Origin: Pseudomonadota bacterium
Lineage (GTDB): Bacteria > Bdellovibrionota > Oligoflexia > Oligoflexales > Oligoflexaceae
Assembly (NCBI GenBank): GCA_029556045.1
Contig: JAKQGS010000208.1
Coordinates: 1-6,441 of the forward strand
Length of the DNA: 6,441 nucleotides
Direction: 5' to 3'
Shown: one piece after another, positions 1 to 5,560 of the stretch
How positions within the stretch are numbered: position 1 is the first letter of the stretch
Layout of the letters: each line of letters begins with the position of its first letter
Program-made: the position numbers and the translations under genes
The notes under the pieces: generated by a model
The model's database searches: none
What the model saw: the letters and a program-made list of their open reading frames with translations, nothing else
What the model was told of the DNA's origin: nothing

Positions 1-269
1 GCCTGCAGGGCCTGCCAGGCTTTTCTCTGAAAGGCGGTTCCCTCCGGCGCCAGCGGTATATCAAAGGTTTGTCGCTGCCCGTCAAAGTATTCTGCCAGCT
101 GACGTTTGACTTGCTCCAGCAGCGGCGTTGATCGCTCAACAGCTGGATCTTCAGTGTCCTGCAGGGAAGTGGCATCGACGCCCAAGTCCACCGAGCATAA
201 CTTACCGTTACATTCGAATAGGCTGATGGGGCCGAGGGGGCTCGCCATGACTTGGAAGTAGCGGAACAT
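1..269 (-). CDS. ogt: Methylated-DNA-protein cysteine methyltransferase, Ogt/MGMT type (N-terminal part, cut by window edge)
   Basis: Suicide DNA-repair enzyme that moves the alkyl group from O6-alkylguanine or O4-alkylthymine to its own cysteine. I translated the reading frame that runs off the left edge; 89 residues are present. Residues about 54-87 carry the family signature leading into the catalytic domain: QLAEYFDGQRQTFDIPL, then PEGTAFQRKAWQAL. The active-site PCHRV motif and the DNA-recognition helix lie beyond position 1, so activity cannot be judged. I chose the ATG at 269 because GGAG (276-279) precedes it by six bases. An in-frame ATG at 281 adds four residues but has a poor SD site. 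The gene follows the lectin-like gene on the same strand with about 90 bp between them, and has its own candidate promoter at 317-345. The family call is firm; the subtype (Ogt rather than an Ada C-domain homologue) is less so. Confidence 0.88.
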   Translation of the reverse strand, partial: MFRYFQVMASPLGPISLFECNGKLCSVDLGVDATSLQDTEDPAVERSTPLLEQVKRQLAEYFDGQRQTFDIPLAPEGTAFQRKAWQALQ

Positions 270-303
270 TCTGGACTCCATAGAACGACTGTGACCTGTT
301 TGG

Positions 304-331
304 GAACCGGGGATGGATTATTCCCCGGTTC
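304..331. promoter_or_regulatory. Perfect 10-bp inverted repeat over the ogt-like promoter (operator or 3'-end hairpin)
   Basis: GAACCGGGGA (304-313) and its exact reverse complement (322-331) are separated by eight bases. The stem can be extended by one G-T and one G-C pair to 302-333. The repeat covers the -10 box of the candidate ogt promoter, which suits a repressor operator. It also lies 28-57 bases past the stop codon of the lectin-like gene, so it could fold at that transcript's 3' end. No T-run follows in either direction, so it is not a canonical intrinsic terminator. Confidence 0.5.
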
Positions 332-345
332 TCTGTGGTGGTCAA
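317..345 (-). promoter_or_regulatory. Candidate sigma70 promoter of the ogt-like gene
   Basis: On the minus strand TTGACC (345-340) is followed after 17 bases by AATAAT (322-317). Each box matches the consensus at five of six positions. The expected start near 310 gives a leader of about 40 bases before the ATG at 269. The -10 box lies inside the palindrome at 304-331. Confidence 0.5.
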
Positions 346-360
346 GGGGCAACCTGTTCG

Positions 361-1764
361 TCAGTTAGGGCCCGGGATATGGGGGTCATAGGTGTACCAT
401 ATCTGATCCCGCGCACCGTTGCAGGGCCGCAGGTGCAAGAGGGGATAGGCTATGCCAGCCCCCCATGGGGTGGATGGGGCTGAATAAAACGATGATAGGC
501 ACACCCCCGTTTGCTCGTGACGGATCTGTTGACCTTCCCGGATCCAGACCTGGTTTGGCAGACCGTTGCAAGCATCCAGTTCCGCATAGGAAACATCTGT
601 GGAGGGTTGCATGCAAAGTTTGCTGGTATCGTGCTGAATATAACCGCGACTGACCGGCAGCTTCCAGATCTCCGAAGGTCCGTCGATGTTCAATTTCAGA
701 GGCACGCCGTAGGTAGCGGCTCCATCCAGAGAGATCGTGCGGCTGCCGGTGGTGTAGAGTCCGCCCATGATCCAAGGGGGAAACTGCAGATCCGGTGGCG
801 TGGGAGTGCCGTAGGCGGCGTAATTATTCAAACGGTTGATGGCCTCCACCATGATATCCGCACCATAAAAATTGATGCGGGATGCGGTCATCTCCGCGAT
901 CGGCTGGGAAAGATAAAAATTGATGGCATCCATGCGGCAGGCGGTGCCGGGAAAATCGACGGTCTGGGTTATGTGATATTCCGGTTTGGCGCTATCCACC
1001 CGATCCAAGCCAAGATGGTCGATCAGGCGGATGGAGGCGTGGGTGCATTCCATGGGATTGATGTCCCCGTAAATTTCGGTTTTGATCTCCATGGCGTTAT
1101 TCAACTTGATCACCATCTCCTGCAGTTTAGTGGCGGTGGCCATCAACTCGCCGCGATAGGGGGCTTTGATAAAGCCGGTCTTGCCATAAGCCGTTTGGAT
1201 AAAAGCCAGGCGCACCGCAATGGCGGTGAGGTACCCCGGATAGGCGAGCACATGAAAGAACCGCTCATCCGTCACATAGGGACCCGTCGCTCGAAAGATG
1301 GCAGGCCGCTGCTCAAACTCCGTGATAGCCAGACGGGAGGCCACATCCGCATCCCGGAGGATATTGGCATCGGTAGGGTTTTGCGCCAGATAGACCAGGG
1401 AAATGCGGGCTGCGGTGACGTGCTGCAGGGCATCCAGATAACGATTTAAGGCTTCTTCGTTGGCGGCTTTTACCGCCGCATTTTCCATGCGGCGCACGGT
1501 GTCCCGCACCGCCTCCACGGTACCCTCAATGCGATCCAGTGAGGCCTGCATGGCATCGAGTTGCTCCGGAAGTCTGGCGAGGGGATCCGGCTCGGTGGGC
1601 ATATAGCCGATGAACTGCAAAAACTCCTTGCTCTTTGTCGCCACCTCTTTGGCGGTGCTGGCGGCCGCCATCACGGAAGCGGGATCCACCATGCCGGAGG
1701 CGGGTGGGGGGATCATTAACAAGCTGGCGACCGCATAAGCCGCAAGACGGGTAACAGGTTTCAT
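361..1764 (-). CDS. Secreted protein with uncharacterised helical N-terminal region and C-terminal ricin-B-type beta-trefoil lectin domain
   Basis: 467 residues. Residues 1-24 form a Sec-type signal peptide (KPVTR, a hydrophobic run at 8-18, PPPASG), so the product should be exported. Residues 25-60 are Ala-rich and helical in character, and 62-95 look amphipathic or coiled-coil. Residues 100-330 are mostly helical and I recognise no family in them. Residues about 335-460 form a trefoil-like tail with three QxW-type positions: SEIW (364-367), NQVW (404-407) and DQIW (453-456). Cysteine pairs C384/C399 and C422/C448 sit at the usual ricin-B disulphide positions; C240/C276 could form a third bond. 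The first subrepeat lacks cysteines. This fold usually binds galactose-type sugars, which would make the protein a secreted glycan-binding effector, toxin or enzyme. The catalytic or toxic role is unknown. The start is well supported: AAAGGAG (1772-1778) ends seven bases before the ATG, and a stop codon lies 18 bases upstream in frame. Confidence 0.85.
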   Translation of the reverse strand: MKPVTRLAAYAVASLLMIPPPASGMVDPASVMAAASTAKEVATKSKEFLQFIGYMPTEPDPLARLPEQLDAMQASLDRIEGTVEAVRDTVRRMENAAVKAANEEALNRYLDALQHVTAARISLVYLAQNPTDANILRDADVASRLAITEFEQRPAIFRATGPYVTDERFFHVLAYPGYLTAIAVRLAFIQTAYGKTGFIKAPYRGELMATATKLQEMVIKLNNAMEIKTEIYGDINPMECTHASIRLIDHLGLDRVDSAKPEYHITQTVDFPGTACRMDAINFYLSQPIAEMTASRINFYGADIMVEAINRLNNYAAYGTPTPPDLQFPPWIMGGLYTTGSRTISLDGAATYGVPLKLNIDGPSEIWKLPVSRGYIQHDTSKLCMQPSTDVSYAELDACNGLPNQVWIREGQQIRHEQTGVCLSSFYSAPSTPWGAGIAYPLLHLRPCNGARDQIWYTYDPHIPGPN

Positions 1765-1767
1765 AAT

Positions 1768-1813
1768 GCAACTCCTTTGCTAAATCCGAAGGTAATGTTG
1801 AGCAAGGAGTTAC
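1768..1813 (-). promoter_or_regulatory. Leader hairpin predicted to hide the SD site of the lectin-like gene
   Basis: In the minus-strand transcript the arm read from 1813 to 1801 (GTAACTCCTTGCT) can pair with the arm read from 1781 to 1768 (AGCAAAGGAGTTGC). This gives 12 Watson-Crick pairs, one G-U pair and one bulged A, with a 19-base loop. The whole SD site AAAGGAG lies in the stem. Such structures act as translational switches (thermometers, ligand- or ribosome-dependent opening), but which kind, if any, cannot be told here. I found no good promoter in the 100 bp upstream. Confidence 0.5.
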
Positions 1814-1846
1814 ACCCATCATTCCGGTGGAGACTATTAGATTTTA

Positions 1847-1885
1847 TCTATTGGGTAATTGCAGGTATTCCCCATCCGTGAAGGC
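1847..1885 (+). repeat. 39-bp imperfect direct repeat, copy 1
   Basis: Matches 2768-2806 at 34 of 39 positions without gaps. The last 15 bases (CCCATCCGTGAAGGC) are identical and the match ends sharply after them. It lies 26 bp beyond the stop codon of the DUF4143 ATPase remnant and 83 bp upstream of the lectin-like gene's ATG. Confidence 0.8.
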
Positions 1886-1910
1886 CAATCGAGCGTGGTT
1901 TGGGAGTTAT

Positions 1911-2648
1911 TTAAAATAGGGATCCCTGCCATAGCTCTTGAATAAATTCTTGATAGGGTAAAATTTCGATCCCATCATCGAGTTTCCGTCGATGGGAATC
2001 AAGCGACACAACGATTAAGCGTTTTACGTTTGGGTATTCCACTTTGAATTGCCGAAGTCCCTTAAGGTGATCAGAATTAACCTGTGTAGTGGACTTGGCT
2101 TCGATAGCAACGGGCGCATCACCGCCAATGATAAAATCGACTTCAACTCCGGTTGTGAGCTGCCAATAAGAAATGGACTCCAAACGATCCTCGTATTGAT
2201 TGTAAGATCGCAATTCATGTGCGATCCAATTTTCAAAAGCCTTTCCAAACAACTCATTTCCTGGTGATAATGTGCCTCTTTTTGCAAGTGCATTCACGAT
2301 TCCCACATCCCCAAAATAAAATTTGGGGGACAGGGTTGTACGCCGTTTAGGCCTTTTTTGAAATGCAGGAACAAACCATCCGATCAGTGTGTCTTCCAAG
2401 ATGGAAAAATATTCTTTGATGGTATTGACGGCGACCCCAACATCTCCTGCAAATGGGGGATGGGTGAGATAGCGAGTAAATTGGTCTGACTTTAGGAGGT
2501 CAATCCAGATGGCATCAGCAAATCGATGATGCAAAAGGGTCGATTTTCCTGACTGGCGGGCACCCCAGAGAAAAAACGTCCGACTTGCAGAATTATCTAT
2601 TTTTATCAAACGATTATACAGATGATCACCCGCGATGCTAAAATTCAT
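1911..2648 (-). pseudogene. AAA_14/DUF4143 ATP-binding protein with a large in-frame internal deletion
   Basis: 245 residues against roughly 390 usual for this family as I know it. The N-terminus has an intact P-loop, GARQSGKST (29-37), and reads normally to RYLTHP (59-64). It then jumps straight to FAGDVGVAVNTIKEYF, which in relatives comes after the whole ATPase core. Walker B, the sensor segment and the following helices are therefore missing, about 145 residues, with the join near residues 64-66 (about 2450-2460). The DUF4143 part is complete: ILEDTLIGWFVPAF (83-96), KFYFGDVGIVNAL (109-121), FGKAFENWIAHEL (134-146), and a PD-(D/E)xK-like core with D171 and E183-A-K185. ATP hydrolysis is unlikely. 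The reading frame is otherwise clean, so the loss may be recent or the short form may still be used. The start has only a weak SD site. Direct repeats bracket the gene. Confidence 0.8.
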
Positions 2649-2757
2649 GAAATCTTGCAGCTAAGTTGATGGCATGTCATTTATTCATTAAAATCAGGTG
2701 GTTGTTGTTTTTATTCGGGTATTTTCGGGAAGATGCCTGTCAATGCCCGGTGGCTTT

Positions 2758-2794
2758 GGGAAAAACCTCTATCGAGTAACTGCTGGTATTTCCC
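2758..2794 (-). terminator. Weak hairpin downstream of the dioxygenase gene
   Basis: On the minus strand GGGAAATACC (2794-2785) can pair with GGTTTTTCCC (2767-2758), nine pairs and one T-T mismatch across a 17-base loop. It begins 14 bases past the stop codon. No T-run follows the stem, so termination here is uncertain. It overlaps direct repeat copy 2. Confidence 0.25.
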
Positions 2795-2806
2795 ATCCGT
2801 GAAGGC
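2768..2806 (+). repeat. 39-bp imperfect direct repeat, copy 2
   Basis: Partner of 1847-1885 in the same orientation, 921 bp away (start to start). It begins one base beyond the dioxygenase stop codon. The two copies enclose 882 bp that hold nothing but the DUF4143 ATPase remnant and its upstream region. Confidence 0.8.
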
Positions 2807-2807
2807 A

Positions 2808-3596
2808 TTATTCCCAGATATAACCATCCATGGCTAGAAAACCCCAGGTGAAGCTGCGATGCCAGCAGCGCACCGCGCGGTCTTCCCCGGCACCCATGGC
2901 CACAAACAACGGCATAATATGGTCTTCGGTGGGGTGGTTCTTGACGCCGCCCGGTGTGGTTTTGCGGTAAGTGAGCAGAGCCTCAGATTGACCCTGTAGA
3001 AGTTGGTGGTGGACCCAATCCGAAAACTCTGCTGCAAAAGGCAGGGGAGGGGTGTGCTCGTCCGTGCTGCCAAAGTATCCCAGATTATGAGTGACAGCGC
3101 CGGAGGCCAGCACCAGCACGCCCTGTTCCGCCAGACCTTTGAGATGCTGACCCAGACGGTAATGAAATGTGGGATTCTGTCGACGACTGGAAATGGCAAT
3201 CTGAAATGTCGGAACATCCGCACGGGGAAACAGACGCATCAGAGGAACCCATGCCCCGTGATCGAGTCCGCGGTTGTCATCGAGACGGGACGGCCAACCG
3301 CCCGCCTGCAGCGTTTCATGAACCTGCTGCGCTAATGCGGGAGCCCCCGGAGCGGGGTAGGTCATGGTGTAGAGTTCGGGAGCGAATCCCCCAAAGTCAT
3401 GGATGGTTTTGGGTTGTGGTGCTTGCGAAATCAGAGTTTCCGCCGTATCCCAATGGGCGGATACCACCGCAATGGCTTTCGGTCGCGGTAACTCAGCCCC
3501 CAGTTGATCCCAGGCTTGCAGGGCAGCACTCTGGCTCAACAATACATCGGGAGCACCGTGGGAGATGAAAATCACAGGTTGCTTGACGGTGGGCAT
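2808..3596 (-). CDS. Class III extradiol ring-cleavage dioxygenase, DODA/YgiD type
   Basis: 262 residues, the normal length for this family. These single-domain enzymes use an active-site metal bound by histidines (zinc or iron) to open catechol-type rings, with L-DOPA as the best-known substrate; the physiological substrate here is unknown. Family motifs appear in order (numbered from this start): FISHGAP with H13, VVSAHWDT with H48, FGGFAPELYTMTYPAPG (68-84), LDHGAWVPL with H113, SGAVTHNLG with H170, and ED-H226-IMPLFVAMGAG. I judge all expected metal and catalytic histidines to be present, so the protein should be active. The ATG at 3596 is preferred over the one at 3626: AAGGAG lies six bases before it, and it yields the usual N-terminus that leads directly to the first motif. 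The gene stands alone on the minus strand. A T-N11-A palindrome lies 41-67 bp upstream. Confidence 0.92.
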   Translation of the reverse strand: MPTVKQPVIFISHGAPDVLLSQSAALQAWDQLGAELPRPKAIAVVSAHWDTAETLISQAPQPKTIHDFGGFAPELYTMTYPAPGAPALAQQVHETLQAGGWPSRLDDNRGLDHGAWVPLMRLFPRADVPTFQIAISSRRQNPTFHYRLGQHLKGLAEQGVLVLASGAVTHNLGYFGSTDEHTPPLPFAAEFSDWVHHQLLQGQSEALLTYRKTTPGGVKNHPTEDHIMPLFVAMGAGEDRAVRCWHRSFTWGFLAMDGYIWE

Positions 3597-3636
3597 GGTG
3601 ATCTCCTTGCTGGTGCAGGTCCGCATGGTTGAACCG

Positions 3637-3663
3637 ATCGGTGTCCGGTGATTTTACACCGAT
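3637..3663. promoter_or_regulatory. 8-bp inverted repeat of LysR-box type upstream of the dioxygenase gene
   Basis: ATCGGTGT (3637-3644) and its perfect reverse complement ACACCGAT (3656-3663) are separated by 11 bases, giving the T-N11-A layout known for LysR-family sites. A TAAAAT -10-like box on the minus strand (3656-3651) lies inside it, with no good -35 box at the right distance. This would fit control by a regulator, but no regulator gene is in the window. Confidence 0.4.
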
Positions 3664-3799
3664 GTTTGCTCATCACACCATACGAAAGAGCGACCTCTTT
3701 ATGAAAGCAATTTGCCGCTAGATTCGAACATTCTCCAATTGACCGGACCAGCATCAATGCCCCGAAGTATTGGTAACTATCCGAATCAAAGGGGACTGT

Positions 3800-3829
3800 T
3801 TGACAAAATCAAAAAGTCCGACCTAGAAT
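3800..3829 (+). promoter_or_regulatory. Sigma70-type promoter of the 301-aa lipoprotein gene
   Basis: A perfect TTGACA (3800-3805) is followed after 18 bases by TAGAAT (3824-3829), five of six to consensus. The expected start near 3836 leaves a leader of about 30 bases holding the SD site TAAGGAG (3852-3858), seven bases from the ATG. Confidence 0.75.
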
Positions 3830-3865
3830 GGTAAAAGACAGGTCCACATACTAAGGAGATACCGA

Positions 3866-4771
3866 ATGAAACTATATCTACGTGCTTCCACTTTATTGAT
3901 GGCAGCAGTTTTGGGAGCAAGCTCTGGTTGCAAATCAACGGATAGGTCTACGCCTGATGTATCGGCAACCAGTGATATCGCCAGCGGTAATGTTTTATTT
4001 TGGGTCGAGGGTGGGACTTTAAACCGTGGTGAATGTAAAAATGGGCTACCCGCTTTACGTATCAACTGCACTTTAAACGTGATGTCCCATCCCATGAATG
4101 CTAGGTTTAATAACAAATGGGCCGCACTTAGTGGCCAAAAGAGCCCTACGCCAACCAAGGACCAGCATGATAGATTCGAAGCTGATCGCAACGCAAAGTT
4201 AAAGGGATACGATGAACAACTTGCCAAGATTGATAAGATGATCTCAGAATCCGGTTCAAACCCTGTATTGGAAGGTCAGAAAACCGCAACCAAAAACGAA
4301 AAGGATCAGTTCGCCTCTGCCACATTGTCCCAGTTAGAAGCGCTTAAAACTGCAAAATCCTACGGTGAATTTGTCACGATGGCCCTAGCAACAGATATTG
4401 TATTCAATGCCAATACCAATCAGGAAATGGCCCCCTATAAGTCTCTCATCGACTCCATGAACAAGACACTGACAGCTTTGGAGAGGGGATTTCTCTGCCA
4501 GGCTAACCTTGACCGCACCATAGGGGGTGAGGGTTATATTCCCCACTATGTCAGTGGCTTTAGCCGAGATAGAGGTGCTGCTGCCAGTAAGTGCCAGGCG
4601 TCTTACGATGAGAACTATTATCATAAGAAGAGCCGCAATCATAACGAAAGTTGCAGCACCAACTGCAAAGAAGTTTACAAAGAAGATATTCCCGGACTTA
4701 TGAATGATTATATCCGGGTTCAAAATCAGAACAGAGCAATGAAGGGAGTTCTGGTCCCCACCCGTTACTGA
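3866..4771 (+). CDS. Hypothetical lipoprotein, 301 aa
   Basis: Family not recognised. Residues 1-22 look like a lipoprotein signal peptide: KLYLR, a hydrophobic run (9-18), then ASSGC with C22 as the probable lipidated cysteine. S at -3 is a less common lipobox residue, so plain Sec export is possible. Without C22 there are six cysteines (C57, C68, C211, C243, C263, C267), an even number that suits periplasmic disulphides. Residues 98-165 are highly charged and helical (KDQHDRFEADRNAKLKGYDE and onward), probably coiled-coil. Residues 245-262 are rich in Tyr, His, Lys and Asn. The C-terminus is helical, ending VLVPTRY. It is a single-gene unit with its own promoter and terminator and a good SD site. 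Its GC content looks lower than in the dioxygenase and lectin-like genes, which may mean a separate origin. No enzymatic motif is visible. Confidence 0.82.
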   Translation: MKLYLRASTLLMAAVLGASSGCKSTDRSTPDVSATSDIASGNVLFWVEGGTLNRGECKNGLPALRINCTLNVMSHPMNARFNNKWAALSGQKSPTPTKDQHDRFEADRNAKLKGYDEQLAKIDKMISESGSNPVLEGQKTATKNEKDQFASATLSQLEALKTAKSYGEFVTMALATDIVFNANTNQEMAPYKSLIDSMNKTLTALERGFLCQANLDRTIGGEGYIPHYVSGFSRDRGAAASKCQASYDENYYHKKSRNHNESCSTNCKEVYKEDIPGLMNDYIRVQNQNRAMKGVLVPTRY

Positions 4772-4822
4772 AATTTGGTACCTATAGATGTTGGTCCCCC
4801 GACAATCAGTTCAATCAGCGAT

Positions 4823-4855
4823 AAAGCCCTATCCAGATGGATAGGGCTTTTTTTT
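4823..4855 (+). terminator. Strong intrinsic terminator of the 301-aa lipoprotein gene
   Basis: A perfect 12-bp stem (4823-4834 with 4839-4850, AAAGCCCTATCC and its complement) with a four-base AGAT loop runs directly into eight Ts (4848-4855). It lies about 50 bp past the stop codon. Confidence 0.92.
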
Positions 4856-4892
4856 ACCGACGTCGGCAAATGAGAAGGTTCTTTGTGATCTG

Positions 4893-4928
4893 AAAAACAA
4901 AACCCCCGCCGGTGAAACCAGGCGGGGG
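4893..4928 (-). terminator. Strong intrinsic terminator of the 108-aa lipoprotein gene
   Basis: On the minus strand an 8-bp all-GC stem (CCCCCGCC 4928-4921 with 4910-4903) is followed by TTTTGTTTTT (4902-4893). GGT and ACC in the loop can extend the stem with one bulge. With the plus-strand terminator at 4823 it insulates the two convergent genes from each other. Confidence 0.9.
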
Positions 4929-4958
4929 ATTATAGTCAGAACCGACAGAGTCGTGCGA

Positions 4959-5285
4959 TTATTTAACGCACTTGATCTGCTTGAGTTCCACCCGTTTCGG
5001 GTCCTTGATAATAACCACTTTACCATCAGCAGCGGTAAAGGAGGTCAGAGCGCCGGTGCCACCCGAAGTCAGGATAACTTCCGAACCTCTGGCGTAGGAC
5101 CACTCGGAACCCAACTGACCTTTGCAGGCAGCGTCGTTTTCCGCAACGGTGGATTTGACATCAACATTGATAGGACGAGAAGGTCTTGTGGTGATGGCGT
5201 TGGTTTCTGAATCGTTTTGTTCCGCACCGCAGGCGAACAATCCCATGACGACCATCAGACAGCTAGCTTTCATCAGATTTTTCAT
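4959..5285 (-). CDS. Small hypothetical lipoprotein, 108 aa
   Basis: Family not recognised. Start chosen at 5285 because GAGGAG lies eight bases before the ATG and the N-terminus is then a textbook lipoprotein signal: MKNLMK, a hydrophobic stretch, and the lipobox LFAC with C19. The open frame extends further upstream to 5390, but that part runs through the promoter and AT-rich DNA and is not coding. The mature protein is about 90 residues: a low-complexity linker rich in Asn, Thr and Ser (20-40), then a small domain (about 45-108) with two cysteines (C54, C106) that could form one disulphide. KDPKRVELKQIKCVK closes the chain, and glycine-rich turns around 74-79 suggest a mainly beta structure. 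It is a single-gene unit with its own promoter and terminator. Role unknown; envelope location inferred from the lipobox. Confidence 0.82.
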   Translation of the reverse strand: MKNLMKASCLMVVMGLFACGAEQNDSETNAITTRPSRPINVDVKSTVAENDAACKGQLGSEWSYARGSEVILTSGGTGALTSFTAADGKVVIIKDPKRVELKQIKCVK

Positions 5286-5334
5286 GCTTAAGACTCCTCT
5301 CGATTTTGTGAGCAAAAACGAATCTCCGAAAGCG

Positions 5335-5363
5335 TTTATATTAAAAATCATAATATAAGTCAA
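5335..5363 (-). promoter_or_regulatory. Sigma70-type promoter of the 108-aa lipoprotein gene
   Basis: On the minus strand TTGACT (5363-5358) is followed after 17 bases by TATAAA (5340-5335), each box five of six to consensus. The expected start near 5328 gives a leader of about 43 bases. DNA upstream of the -35 box is almost pure A/T to about 5415, which could work as an UP element. Confidence 0.72.
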
Positions 5364-5366
5364 GTT

Positions 5367-5382
5367 TAATATTAAAATATTA
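5367..5382. promoter_or_regulatory. AT-only palindrome next to the -35 box of the small lipoprotein gene
   Basis: TAATATT (5367-5373) and AATATTA (5376-5382) form a perfect 7-bp inverted repeat with two bases between, starting four bases upstream of the -35 box. It may be a regulator site or only a by-product of A/T richness. The tract also lies between the minus-strand lipoprotein gene and the plus-strand gene at 5561. Confidence 0.3.
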
Positions 5383-5451
5383 TAATACAAGCACTTTATA
5401 TTATATACCTATAATCGCGATGGACCGGAGTAGCTGCAGCGATTCTGAATT

Positions 5452-5480
5452 TTGAACGATTCCATTCAAGTCCTTACATT
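5452..5480 (+). promoter_or_regulatory. Possible promoter of the YdeI-like gene
   Basis: TTGAAC (5452-5457), 17 bases, TACATT (5475-5480): four of six matches in each box. A perfect TATAAT at 5410-5415 is an alternative -10 box but lacks a fitting -35 box. Confidence 0.3.
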
Positions 5481-5560
5481 TAATGCCGAATATCTTGGAG
5501 TTAGAGCTCGAACAATCTTCGAAGTGATCTGGACACCCCCAAGGCATGAGGTGATGTTGC

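Noticed and set aside
511..1449. Long open frame on the plus strand opposite the lectin-like gene (312 codons)
   Set aside because: It lies fully antisense to a gene with a signal peptide, trefoil motifs and a strong SD site. Its own translation has no recognisable motifs and is a composition shadow.
2738..2743. TTGACA on the minus strand upstream of the ATPase remnant
   Set aside because: No acceptable -10 box lies 15-19 bases downstream, so it is not called as a promoter.
3167..3568. Plus-strand open frames opposite the dioxygenase gene
   Set aside because: The minus-strand gene carries all family motifs; the opposite frames are rich in Arg and Pro without motifs or SD sites.
3685..3700. 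Small hairpin AAAGAG-N4-CTCTTT between the dioxygenase and lipoprotein genes
   Set aside because: Six-bp A/T-rich stem without a T-run, upstream of both genes, not at a transcript end.
3823..4723. Minus-strand open frames opposite the 301-aa lipoprotein gene
   Set aside because: The plus-strand gene has promoter, SD site, lipobox and terminator. The antisense frames run through the promoter or lack start signals.
5286..5390. 35-residue N-terminal extension of the small lipoprotein
   Set aside because: It passes through the promoter and the AT-rich tract, and would bury the lipoprotein signal peptide in the interior of the protein.
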